From assembly GCA_026874595.1 (NCBI GenBank), contig CM049316.1, positions 74,369,176-74,433,175 of the forward strand: a stretch of 64,000 nucleotides of DNA, written 5' to 3'. This document shows positions 37,736 through 48,443 of the stretch, in pieces. The position numbers were made by a program, and so were the translations under genes. Numbering within the stretch: the first letter of the stretch is position 1; each line of letters begins with the position of its first letter. The notes under the pieces are model-generated. The model saw nothing but the letters and a program-made list of their open reading frames with translations, was not told the DNA's origin and ran no database searches. The stretch is from Sipunculus nudus. Lineage: Eukaryota > Annelida > Sipuncula > Golfingiida > Sipunculidae.

Positions 37736-40700
37736 ATACGTTTATAATTAAAAGCTTAATATTTCTGACACTAACAACTCCACCCTTTCAGGGAATAAAA
37801 AAAACCCAGTAAATTAATTTAAGTCATTTCTAAATTTTACCTGTGACGTCATACTTTGCACCAGTCGATCACATCAGGGTCCAGTCTCTGTTCTGGATGA
37901 AATCTACCGTGCACATAACATCACCAGACCTGCGAGTGTCACCACGGCCCGCAGAAGCCTACACTACTCGTATTACATGTATACCGTTACCGAATCAATT
38001 TTCTGAACTCGACTTAAAGGCAGACATGCGATTTTAAAACATCAATATCCATGGAAACTATCCTAAAATATATGACGTCAAAACATTTTATTCTTTTGCT
38101 ATAAATTTGGTCTTCAATGCGACCAAAACACGTAATATTTAAAATTTAACCAATCTGTAGAATTGATGTGATTTGTCCTAGTCTGTGTACATATTAATGA
38201 TGGCAGTTCCCGCTAAGAGAGGTCTTTCTAATCCTACTGTGACGTTGTAGGAGCTTGTTTATCTACAAGCTTTTAGTAAATACAGCAATATTAACAAACA
38301 GAAAAAAATAATGTAACAAAAGGTGTTTGCATATGCGCTGAATTTGGTAGGTCAAAAGTAGCGATTTGCGGACTCTGGTTCGTGTGACGTTCTTGTTGAG
38401 TGTAATTGTACAAGTTCCCCCCCCCCCCGGATATCATAAACACGTGGATATAAACAAAACCAACAACCTGTTTACCCTGTGATAGCCGATTTCTGGTCAA
38501 TGTTCACGAAACGTTCAAGTGATCATCTTTCAAAGACATCAGAAATTCAAATAGGCCCCTATAATATTCCTGAATTACCTACACTGGTGATCCGGGGTTG
38601 CCCCACCGCGGTTGCAGGCAATGTGATAAGGGGAATCCCCTAAACAATACGCAACAGTACTTCATTGTCCCTTAGACAGTAATAATAAGTACATGCGGTT
38701 GACGTGTTCGGAATTCTACTTGCTTCCCCGAACTGATGATTACTGGCTTAAAACTTGAGAATGCCTTAAGTTTGGTAGCTACACCATTTGAAATCCTAAA
38801 TATATAAGTCCGTAGGGGTCGCTGAGTTTATTTCTATATCCATGTTTCATATATAATATATGTGGGCGGACATACCTCAGGTCCCCCGAGTGCAAAAGCA
38901 TCCAATAATTTTTATTTTTTTTTTTCTTATTTTCCATTTTCTATCTGCGCTAAATTTCCAATAAGGCTTATTTCCAAAAGCTGATATTGGGTCACAATAT
39001 TAGTTCTAGTTTAAAGATTTACACCTGACTTTTTCTTTACCTCGACCTTATATTCCCAATGCTATAGATGAATCCCTATTATCGCTAAGTTGCGTGCGTG
39101 TGTGCGTGTGTGTGTGTGGGGGGGGGGGGGGTCCAATGTTCGCTAGTGGATTCTATATACATCTATTTGGATATTTTGGGTAAATAATGACACGTGGCAG
39201 GTCTTAATTAAAAATATTTGAAACTTCATGATAATCTGTTGTAATTAGGTAAATGTAATGATAAATAGGGCACACGATATGATTTAAAAAAAGTAAGTCA
39301 CAAATTCAATGACAGTAACATTTTTTGTTATAGAATCAATTAAATCGGTTACGGTATATGTGAAAACATCTCATCAAGAAAATTATAAGTGAAAAGTGAA
39401 TATACATACATGTATATATTTATAATTTTTATTATATATATAAAATATTACATTAAGAATATTCTATATTTCATATTCTATTTTACTGATTGAACCATTT
39501 TTTATTACATATTTATGTTTTGCCTGTAAAGATTGATTTAAAAGTGGATCTGAAGGAATCTGCCTTCCGTTCACAATGAAAGTAATAATTAAAGATTTTT
39601 ATTTCTGCTGGTTCAAATAGTTGCATTATAATTATAATACAATATATGTTTTTGAAATAACTGTACAAAACTATCCAATTTAAAATATGCTGGATTGCGT
39701 TTTCTGTCTCCAATGATTTTCTTTTTCAATCTGTCTCCCTGTTTTCCCTCTGTCTTTGTTTTCTGTCCGTCTATCGGTTTCACATTTTCGTTCACAGTCC
39801 GGAAATTTCAGCAATTTTTAGCGCTCTGCATAGGGCCCACCTTTCGTATGTATCCGTTCCTAATAATATCCTTGTTAACAGTGTCACAGGGGGCATAGGA
39901 ACCGCAGAGAGCATACATTTTCATGCTTAACTGATTGTATAACCGCAGAAGTGCTGTAATACTGAAAGTCATATCCGGCTTGTCTTAACATAATGACGTT
40001 GTAACCTATGACAGGACCAAGTGACAAGTATAACAAAACAATTTATTATTCCTAACGGATAAAATTAATAAAACCACATTACGTGATTTGTTTCAGTGAA
40101 TGTTACGTCATCATTATTTACGAATATGGCCAAAGAAAGGGTTTGGTTCTCAGGCACTTTTTTCAGAAATCAGTGTTGGCGAGCGAAATTTTATTTTTAC
40201 ATTTTTATATGTTTTGATAAAAAATGTCATATGATCCGGGAAAGCATGAAAATAACTGAATCGTTTTTGCTAAATAGGTAAAAGCACTGCACAACAAAGG
40301 AAATCTTTTCAGAATTGTATCATATTATCTTCTCGAAAGATGAAATCAAAATAAAAAAACATTGATGCGGGGAGGGGGGGGGGGGGGTTAAAACTGACGC
40401 GGGATGTGCCTGAGAACCATACCTTTGATTTTTCTATTTTGGCCTTTCATGCGAGCATTGACAGGACCTACAACTAAAGAATATCACCAATAAGGGTTTT
40501 TGTTGAGATGAATAAACCCTGGAACACAGCTAGACTTCGCCTGATACTGGTCACACAACTGTCATAAAGCTGTCACACATGTGACGCCAGTAGATAAGAC
40601 AGCCCGTATACCTCCTACAGTTATAAGTTGAAAAATAAATAAAATGTATGTTTTCTATCTGGAACTGAACAAGTTTGAAGATTCCAAGGTGAACAAAACT

Positions 40701-41285
40701 GCACGGCAAAAGCGGTCGATGATTTATCATATAATGTAAACGTAATATACATACTTATGTTGCACGTATAATGATCTGTCTTTGGCACAACATTGTAACC
40801 TCCCATCGACATTTTACCATATAAAATACATTGAATGCCCGCCCTCTGAATTAATATGTACACAGCGGTTTGAGTAAGGAGAGCGATCTCAACAAAGCGT
40901 GGGTTAGGCGGCGAACTGGTGAAAGGACTGCGCAGCGGTGTCACGTGACATAGTACGACCGCGTTCCAGTATGAATTCAGGTGGTCTCGCATCATTAATC
41001 CCTCCGTGCGTACGTACAACTACAATCATATGACTGGGGTCAACCGTGTCCTCGACTAATAGTTAGTAGGAAAAACTTGCGTTATAGTGCGGTAACGCTC
41101 GCCGGGACCTCTGGTGGGTTAGTGATTCACCTGTACACTTGGAGACTGGTACATGTAAGATCCGAGCACTGGAGCTTGACCGTCTGGTACAGATTCATCA
41201 GCCGCACGTCACTTGTACCACTCCGCTGATTTCCGTCTTTGGACGTCAGGGCTATCATTGGTTCGTCCATCCTGGTTGGATTGTC
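37736..41285. other. No gene recognised
   Basis: AT-rich with C or G homopolymers (38415, 39117, 40372) and simple AT stretches near 39400. A minus-strand open frame of 132 codons (40621-41019) has no family match or splice support. Confidence 0.45.
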
Positions 41286-41401
41286 TATAAATACACGTTT
41301 GGACCTTTTTATTTGCATTCATTGAGCAGTTGCGTGGAATACAAGACCGTTTGTTTGGGTACTAGTTACCTTGAATAGGATGACGGGGAGCAAATACAGA
41401 G
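41286..41401 (+). promoter_or_regulatory. TATA box with possible short first coding exon
   Basis: TATAAATA at 41286-41293 is followed 87 bp later by an ATG (41380) that runs MTGSKYR and meets a donor G|GTAAGA at 41402. The spacing fits a promoter, a short leader and a small first exon. Its phase (1) does not match the candidate exon at 41597, so they may be unrelated. Confidence 0.3.
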
Positions 41402-41596
41402 GTAAGACGCTTTCTCACGTTTACAATTGTACCTGTCACCATCAAGCACGGCCCTTCCTCGATCTGCGTTTAACATCACCAACTGTGTTACAGAACAATG
41501 ATTGTTCAAACTGATTAAAACACAAACTGTGCTCATATAATGAAAAAAACAGTTTTCGGGGAAGCTGATATAAAATCTGTCCTATAGGTTGGATAG

Positions 41597-41694
41597 ACAA
41601 TACAACACCATAACAACTTAAAATGGAAAGAAGACAGTGGGTTACAATATAAATGGGTCTATGATGAATATGGAAGCTATAATGATAAAAACTG
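41597..41694 (+). CDS. Candidate coding exon, possibly WWE-like
   Basis: An open frame between a possible acceptor (GGTTGGATAG) and a perfect donor (G|GTAAGT at 41695) reads NNLKWKEDSGLQYKWVYDEY, then GSYNDKNW. The spacing of aromatic residues and W, ED, G, W, Y loosely recalls the WWE domain of PARP/Deltex proteins, but this is a weak resemblance in a 32-codon stretch. The acceptor is poor. No partner exon was identified. Confidence 0.3.
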
Positions 41695-41724
41695 GTAAGT
41701 CGATGGGTATAGGACCACCGTATA

Positions 41725-41743
41725 GCACCACTAGGTGGCGTAG
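41725..41743 (+). promoter_or_regulatory. CTCF-like motif
   Basis: GCACCACTAGGTGGCGTAG matches the CCACTAGGTGGCG form of the CTCF core. Confidence 0.4.
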
Positions 41744-42086
41744 AAAAATGTTGCAGTTGGGCCTTTTCGGGAAATTTACACTGGTAACGCCTAGCCTACC
41801 ACTGATCATATGTAAGTGACAGACTAATATGCGATCCGCGGAACATAAATTAAATTTTACCACATGAGAATTCCGGCTACTTTTGCACTGTGTTTACAAA
41901 TCTTACAATTATGTAACCAGCGAGGCAGTTATACCAGTAAAGGGGGGTTTACAATTGGAAGTTCTCGTTCACATATAAGTATTAAACAAGTTTTGATGGA
42001 CATTTCATTGATTTGTAGGAGTTCTCTAATACTCAAACTAGAATACACACGTCTATATAATAGTTTAAGCGTTGCGTTGTAATCAG

Positions 42087-42330
42087 AAAAGCGGATCCAG
42101 GGGGAGGGTCCAGGGGTCCGGACCCCCCTCCCTCCTCTTTTCAGCCGCTTCAACCTTTTTTAAGGGTTTCAGACCAATTTTCGCGGCCTGCCCCCCCCCA
42201 CCCCAGCCCCCCCCCCCCCCCACCCCAGCCCCCCCCCCCCCCCGCCTTTTCCGGACTTGGGACCTTCTAGACTATTTGGTTTTGACCATATTACTGCTGG
42301 GTTGGACCCCCTGAATCGGTTGCAAATTTA
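42087..42330 (+). mobile_element. Dispersed GC-rich repeat, copy 1
   Basis: Starts AAAGCGGATCCAGGGGGAGG and contains GGTCCGGACCCCCCTCC, AAGGGTTTCAGACCAATTTT and CTTTTCCGGACTTGGGACCT, ending near GGACCCCCTGAATCGG. C-runs interrupt it (42190-42243). The same blocks occur in the intron copy at 56935-57125, so it is a dispersed element of unknown class. Confidence 0.7.
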
Positions 42331-43744
42331 TAGTCCATAAAACAGGTCACTTACGTCCATAATAAATACAAACTCACACCATACACATTCGCGGGGGCAT
42401 AAATGTGATACCCCACAGCTGGTAAAATGGGTGATTTGAATGGTGAGCTTGAAGGTAAACTCTACCTCCGCTCCCCATTTACCAGGGTCGGTCCATTTAA
42501 ACCCCCATTTAGGACACTCAGCACGTTACGGAGCCTCAGTTTCGTACAGAAGCAGTCAGCTGGAAAACTAGTCGTGCAGTGACTGTGTATTTCTATAGAA
42601 ATCTCGGGGCAGCGTCAACACGCCTTATGTTGTTACCATTAGATCTATAAGCAGCAAATTATTACAAGGTGCAACAAAATAAACCAATAACTCAACATTT
42701 ACGTCTCAATTCGAGGTGGTGATTATCAACCGCCTCCCGTTAACAAGTACTCCGCCCAGGTAGTAACCTTGCAGAAACCAACTCATAGTCATGGTTGCAT
42801 GGGGTGATAAGTAAATAATTTGTGGGATAAAATGTGATTAGTAGTCTTTTACTATGTACACACGCTACAAGAATTGGGCTGTTTTGATGATCTGAGGTGT
42901 AACTAATAATCCTATGTCACGTTACACTTGAGTTTTGAAAGAAAACACCTCTGAAAACTGGTGGAGGAGCACAAGAACGTTCAAATGTGTTTCTATATGC
43001 ACAAGTGATACAGTACAGAAACAAGAAATAACATTCAATAACATATACAATATGGGAAACTCTTAGAACGCACGATTAGGAAACTTGTACTCCGCTTCAT
43101 TTTTATAGCATCTATAGATTTGTCCTGAGATTCAGAGGTAAAAAATATAAAAATACAACGCGTTTCCTTATCCAACGGCTACAGTCACGACTCTTTAACA
43201 AAGATAAATTCCGTCGTCGGTGAGACAGGCCTGCTGTACATTGCTCAGGTAACGGTATTTCCTGCTAGCGCTTCGTGCGTGTCAGTGCTGTAGAATAAAT
43301 CAGGAGTGTCCAGAATAAAGGAAAGCCGTGAGACGACGACAAAATGTCACATCTTGTGTGCACGCATTCGGTTATAGCTCGCAATTCAAGATCAATAGAT
43401 GGTATTACAAAGAGCGCAAATGCCACCTTCATAATATACAACTTGTGTTTTTTTTTTCAAGCAATATAGAACAAAAAAAATCATGAGAAACAGAATAAAT
43501 AGAAAAATGAAACCAATTTCTTTGGATATGTACCAAAAGCACGTCCCTATTCCTATAACGAAAGCACGTTCCTATTCTCCAGTACGACAGGATTTTGGCA
43601 GTCAACTTGTTTGTAAAATACTATTCCTAGTTGCCTTAAGATATTGAAATAAGATTGTTCTACACGGCTAGTTCGTGTGAAATTTTATGTGCAATTAAAT
43701 TGTAGAAAATTCCCTGATACTTTTCCTTGATGGGAATAATTGGT
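42331..43744. other. No gene recognised
   Basis: One small inverted pair (CTGGTAAAATGGG at about 42419, and CCCATTTACCAG at about 42475) could form a hairpin. Otherwise nothing supported. Confidence 0.45.
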
Positions 43745-43971
43745 TCATAACCTTTGGCGATTGCCGTGACGAACGACCCGACCAATTAATGGGGTGCCTG
43801 ATACTTGCATATCAGGACGTAGTTTAGTTTTACCCAATGGGTAATACCCCTTTAACATTGATGATAACGCATCAGGAAGAACTTTGTCGGTGGTCATGCT
43901 TAAATTTAGTTTCATATCGCAGGCAACCTCGGATAGACAGCGAAGGGCAGTTCTCTGGAAGTTTCTAGAGT
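43745..43971 (-). CDS. Candidate C-terminal exon of a tandem-repeat protein
   Basis: After an acceptor (AAAATCCTTGTCAG) the minus strand is open for 75 residues to a TAA-type end: DSRNFQRTALRCLSEVACDM, then KLNLSMTTDKVLPDALSSML, then KGYYPLGKTKLRPDMQVSGT and PLIGRVVRHGNRQRL. It joins in phase with the donor at the end of the 16-residue repeat array, across a 71-bp intron (43972-44042). The composition looks like real protein. No family is recognised. The acceptor's pyrimidine tract is weak. Confidence 0.4.
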
Positions 43972-44042
43972 CTGACAAGGATTTTATTCTTCCTGCCTGC
44001 CCGTTTAGATGATTTCTTTCTCTAGAATGTACTCATGCTTAC

Positions 44043-45736
44043 CCTTTTGGACTCCCTCTTGTGTTTCCCTATGTTTATTTCTTCCAACAGGCCCCTGGAC
44101 TCCCTCTTGTGTTTCCCTATGTTTATTTCTTCCAACAGGCCCCTGGACTCCCTCTTGTGTTTCCCTATGTTTATTGCTTCCAACAGGCCCCTGGACTCCC
44201 CCATGTGTTTTCCTATGTTTATTTCTTCCAACAGGCCCCTGGACTCCCTCTAGTGTTTCTCTATGTTTATTTCTTCCAACAGGCCCCTGGACTCCCTCTT
44301 GTGTTTCCCTATGTTTATTTCTTCCAACAGGCCCCTGGACTCCCTCTTTTGTTTCCCTATGTTTATTTCTTCCAACAGGCCCATGGACTCCCTCTTGTGT
44401 TTCTCTATGTTTATTTCTTCCAACAGGCCCCTGGACTCCCTCTTGTGTTTCTCTATGTTTATTTCTTCCAACAGGCCCCTGGACTCCCTCTTGTGTTTCT
44501 CTATGTTTATTTCTTCCAACAGGCCCCTGGACTCCCTCTTGTGTTTCCCTATGTTTATTTCTTCCAACAGGCCCCTGGACTCCGTCTTGTGATTCTCTAT
44601 GTTTATTTCTTCCAACAGGCCCCTGGACTCCCTCTTGTGTTTCCCTATGTTTATTTCTTCCAACAGGCCCCTGGACTCCCTCTTGTGTTTCTCTATGTTT
44701 ATTTCTTCCAACAGGCCCCTGGACTCCCTCTTGTGTTTCTCTATGTTTATTTCTTCCAACAGGCCCCTGGACTCCCTCTTGTGTTTCTCTATGTTTATTT
44801 CTTCCAACAGGCCCCTGGACTCCCTCTTGTGATTCCCTATGTTTTATTTCTTCCAACAGGCCCCTGGACTCCCTCTTGTGTTTCCCTATGTTTTATTTCT
44901 TCCAACAGGCCGCTAGACTCCGTCTTGTGATTCTCTATGTTTATTTCTTCCAACAGGCCCCTGGACTCCCTCTTGTGTTTCCCTATGTTTATTTCTTCCA
45001 ACAGGCCCCTGGACTCCCTCTTGTGTTTCTCTATGTTTATTTCTTCCAACAGGCCCCTGGACTCCCTCTTGTGTTTCCCTATGTTTATTTCTTCCAACAG
45101 GCCCATGGACTCCCTCTTGTGTTTCTCTATGTTTATTTCTTCCAACAGGCCCCTGGACTTCCTCTTGTGTTTCCCTATGTTTATTTCTTCCAACAGGCCC
45201 CTAGACTCCGTCTTGTGTTTCTCTATGTTTATTTCTTCCAACAGGCCCCTGGACTCCCTCTTGTGTTTCCCTATGTTTATTTCTTCCATCAGGCCCCTGG
45301 ACTCCCTCTTGTGTTTCTCTATGTTTATTTCTTCCAACAGGCCCCTGGACTCCCTCTTGTGTTTCTCTATGTTTATTTCTTCCAACAGGCCCCTGGACTC
45401 CCTCTTGTGTTTCTCTATGTTTATTTCTTCCAACAGGCCCCTGGACTCCCTCTTGTGTTTCTCTATGTTTATTCTTCCAACAGGCCCCTGGACTCCCTCT
45501 TGTGTTTCCCTATGTTTATTTCTTCCAACAGGCCCCTGGACTCCGTCTTGTGTTTCGCTATGTTTATTTCTTCCAACAGGCCCCTGGACTCCGTCTTGTG
45601 TTCCTCTATGTTTATTTCTTCCAACAGGCCCCTGGACTCCCTCTTGTGTTTTCCTATGTTTGTGTTGAAGTCCTCTGTTACTATTTATTTGTTCGAATAC
45701 GGGAGTCTCGTCCTTTTTATCTTCGATTTTCCCCAT
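44043..45736 (-). CDS. Candidate exon coding 16-residue tandem repeats, frame broken
   Basis: From a Met at 45736 the minus strand reads MGKIEDKKDETPVFEQINSN, then enters repeats of HRETQEGVQGPVGRNK. The last unit reaches VQK and a GTAAGC donor at 44042. The start, the repeat frame, the donor phase (1) and the exon at 43745-43971 all agree. Three single-base indels (about 45473 lacking one T; about 44843 and 44893 with one extra T) move the frame, so the assembled copy is not open throughout. It may be a live gene with sequencing or assembly errors, a pseudogene, or a chance frame in a non-coding array. The repeat is hydrophilic, with no signal or membrane segment. Confidence 0.35.
44046..45660. 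repeat. 48-bp minisatellite, about 33 copies
   Basis: The unit contains CTATGTTTATTTCTTCCAAC, AGGCCCCTGGACTCCCTC and TTGTGTTTC and is highly homogeneous, with occasional substitutions and three indels. Because 48 is a multiple of 3 and the unit lacks stops in five of six frames, long open frames arise on both strands without selection. This is why the coding call on the minus strand needs independent support. Confidence 0.95.
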
Positions 45737-45867
45737 TGGAATATGACAAACAGTATTCTATAGCGCTATGTTACGAAGTTGCTGCTTGAGAGTAAATGCC
45801 ATCACAAAGTAATATCGTCCCGATGGAATGAACCGATCTGTATGTTAATCATTTATTTATGAAAAGT

Positions 45868-47432
45868 TGAGAGCCGTTTTTTCCGAAAGCTTATCTTTCG
45901 GAAAAACGAATTTTCGGAAATTTGGTCGGGGGTCTAGGGCCAATTTTGTACGACAGTTAATGATTAACTTAACGCTATATTACTGAGGAACACCGTGTTT
46001 CTTTCGACCAACGTAACTTACGACCGGATCTTATAAAAATGTTTGAATAACTGCATAATTTGATAGGTAAAACTCATTATAAATTGTTTTTAGGATACTT
46101 GTGTGCCATTAAAAAATATCACGGGAGGGAAAGGTCAATTGACATCGTCATTATTGTAGCTCGGTTAGTTTCTTAAACAGTCCGTAGGCGGCGCCAGTGC
46201 GGCACACGCATAACGCTAGCCCTCGCACCCGTCCTCTCTTACTACGCTACGCTGTGCGAGAGCCATAGAAGATGATTTGACGAAACTGGAGACATTCCAC
46301 ATGACAATTAAATTCTTATTTTTCGTCTAAAAATGTCGTATTCGTTAAGAAATAAAGATATTCTTATCAAATACGCATATAACATACCAATTAGACAGTG
46401 TTTGTCCACTTTAAATGTTGATTAGAAGAATATGTATTATCCTAATAAACGGTGATACACGGGGAACGATGTCTGCTCTGGGTTTTCCCCCCAGCCACGG
46501 CTGGCCGGCAGCCGCCTGTGTAACCAGTGGTAACGGTCCGTGTTGGCTCAGCGAGCAAAGGTCACGCAGTTCATTGTTTCAGATTCTGAGACAGTTTCAA
46601 GCGCAAGGGTTGCAAAGTTTCAAAAGTGAGTCTTGTTTGTATACTAAAACATAATATTTAGCTGAATTTCTTGGTCATTCAATTAAAGTACTATATCTCC
46701 CTTAGATTGCTTAAAGTTTCCATGTCATAAACGCGCCATTTGATTTTACACGATTTTTATTCCGACAAGGGTTTGAAGTTCGCCAGTTTACTCTGAACCT
46801 TTTTATGCGGCGGATACCGCCGCATTTAATGCATTAGCATAACGCAGTCCGTTTTCTTTCTTTGACTCCAGTTTCTCTTGCAAGTGACAGCAAGAGGATT
46901 GTGTTCGATGGTGTTCTTCTTGACAGTAAATAAGCTGAAAACGGCAAGTTTAAGTAAGTGACACAATTGCTCTCGCGAGTTTTGGCCTAGCATCTAAACC
47001 TACTTGAGCACAAGAGATGTGCGAATGGTACCTCCAAATACTCTTGCGAGTAAACTCCTAAGTCGTTTGGCCTGACATCCCAGCCAAAGCCGACAAAATG
47101 TGCTCGCATGAGTTCAAACGAGTTAAGGTTGATAATACACAAGTGCTCTTGGATAAACTGCTCACCAGTTTACAAGGGGTATACGGAGCCTTGCGTTGCG
47201 CAACTAGCTGTAGGTATTACACCTTTGCCCCGGCGACAGCATCGGCCCAGAAGTAATTAATTAGGGTCACCACTCGGCTTAACCACCTGACCGCAGGCTA
47301 TTGTGACCCTCAATTACAAAAATTCATTTGGGGTGTTTACATGGTTGAAAAATATTTCGGAAATACGAATAAATTTTTCAGAATAATGAATTTTCGGAAA
47401 TTCGGCATTCGGAAATACGGCGCTCTACTGTA
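45868..47432. mobile_element. Possible non-autonomous inverted-repeat element, about 1.56 kb
   Basis: The left end (TTGAGAGCCGTTTTTTCCGA) pairs with the reverse complement of the right end (AGTAGAGCGCCGTATTTCCG). The left terminus carries a perfect 12-bp hairpin (TTTTTCCGAAAG, loop CTTAT, at 45879-45907). The right end's TACAGTAGAGC resembles mariner/pogo termini. A further 9-bp GC hairpin (ATGCGGCGG...CCGCCGCAT) sits at 46805-46825. No transposase was seen, and target duplication is uncertain. Confidence 0.45.
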
Positions 47433-47496
47433 CTTGGCCAAATATGTCGTGTCAGAGGGATAAATGATGCTCTAAATATATAATCAACTCATTCAA

Positions 47497-47835
47497 AGAC
47501 TAGTCAACTTGGTCTGAAACCTGACACACTTCAAAGACTAGTGAACATGGTCTGGAACCTGACACTCTTCAAAAACTAGTGAACTTGGTCGTAAACCTGA
47601 TACTCTTTAAAGACTGGTCAACCAGAGCGAAAACCTGACGCTCTTCAAAAACTGGTCAACCTGATCGTAAACCTGACACTCTTCAAAGACTGGTCAACCT
47701 GATCGTAAACCTGACACTCTTAGTCAACTAGTCAACTTGGTCGTGAACCTGACGCTCTTCAAAAACTAGTCAATTTGGTAAAAAACTTGACACTCTTCAA
47801 ACACTAGTCAACTTGGTTATAAACTTGGTCGTAAA
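47497..47835. repeat. 38-bp minisatellite, about nine copies
   Basis: Units follow CAAAGACTAGTCAACTTGGT then CTGAAACCTGACACTCTT with moderate divergence. Confidence 0.85.
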
Positions 47836-48039
47836 ATAATTATCACCAATAATACCGTCCGCTGCCAGATTATTTGTTATTAACTCCGCCTTAATTACAT
47901 TACTTTCTAAAAATGGGCAGATATAGATGAAATTAGATGGAATATAAGTACCAGCGTATTTAGTAACATGTTTTGCTAAAGTTTGATTTTAATTGAGACG
48001 TTTGAAATTGCTTTATTGTTTACATAATATACTAATGCT

Positions 48040-48443
48040 TTGATGATTGGCACTTCTTACATAAAACGTTACATTGTTCCAGGTACATTGTTGCTAGTGT
48101 TAGCGACATGTGCCTGTCTAAGGCCAGCGTTAATGCAAGGACCCCCATCGGGCGGGGCACCTGGAGGAGCTCCATCGGGCGGGGAACCCGGAGGGGCTCC
48201 ATCGGGCGGGGATTCTGGAGGCACAAGGGTTCCGGCTCCGGCCCCTCCCACAGGCATTGATTCTGAGAGTGAAGAGGAAACTCCGGATGAAAGACAAGGA
48301 GGTCTACCGGGTGGTGCACCTGGTCCCTCTGGGCCGATTGGAGAAAGGGGACCAGTTGGAGAGAGGGGACCAGTTGGAAGACGTCCCGGACCACCAGGCT
48401 TTTACCCTCAACCAACCACAACACAGGCACCTCCGTCCCCGGA
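48040..48443 (+). CDS. TEP exon 1: signal peptide and Gly/Pro-rich, collagen-like N-terminus
   Basis: From [10 protein letters not shown] the frame has a hydrophobic core ([13 protein letters not shown]). Three 9-residue repeats of the PSGGxPGGA type follow (27-bp DNA repeats), then an acidic linker (DSESEEE). Seven Gly-X-Y triplets at residues 95-115 include GPIGER and GPVGER, and a Pro/Thr-rich end follows. The donor is GTAAGT, phase 2. The ATG at 48040 may not be the true start: TTACATTGTTCCAG just before GTACATTG could be an acceptor for an unseen first exon. Such an N-terminal extension is not usual for the family. Confidence 0.75.

Noticed and set aside
40621-41019. 132-codon minus-strand frame
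   Set aside because: No signal peptide, domain or splice support; composition is not convincing.
44009-45763. Plus-strand open frame of 584 codons over the 48-bp array
   Set aside because: The unit has no stop in five of six frames and a length divisible by three. The plus-strand frames are Cys/Pro/Leu-rich without start context or flanking exons, so length is an artefact of the repeat.
48032-48430. Minus-strand open frame opposite TEP exon 1
   Set aside because: Shadow of a GC-rich repetitive coding exon; the plus strand has the phase-matched splice and family context.
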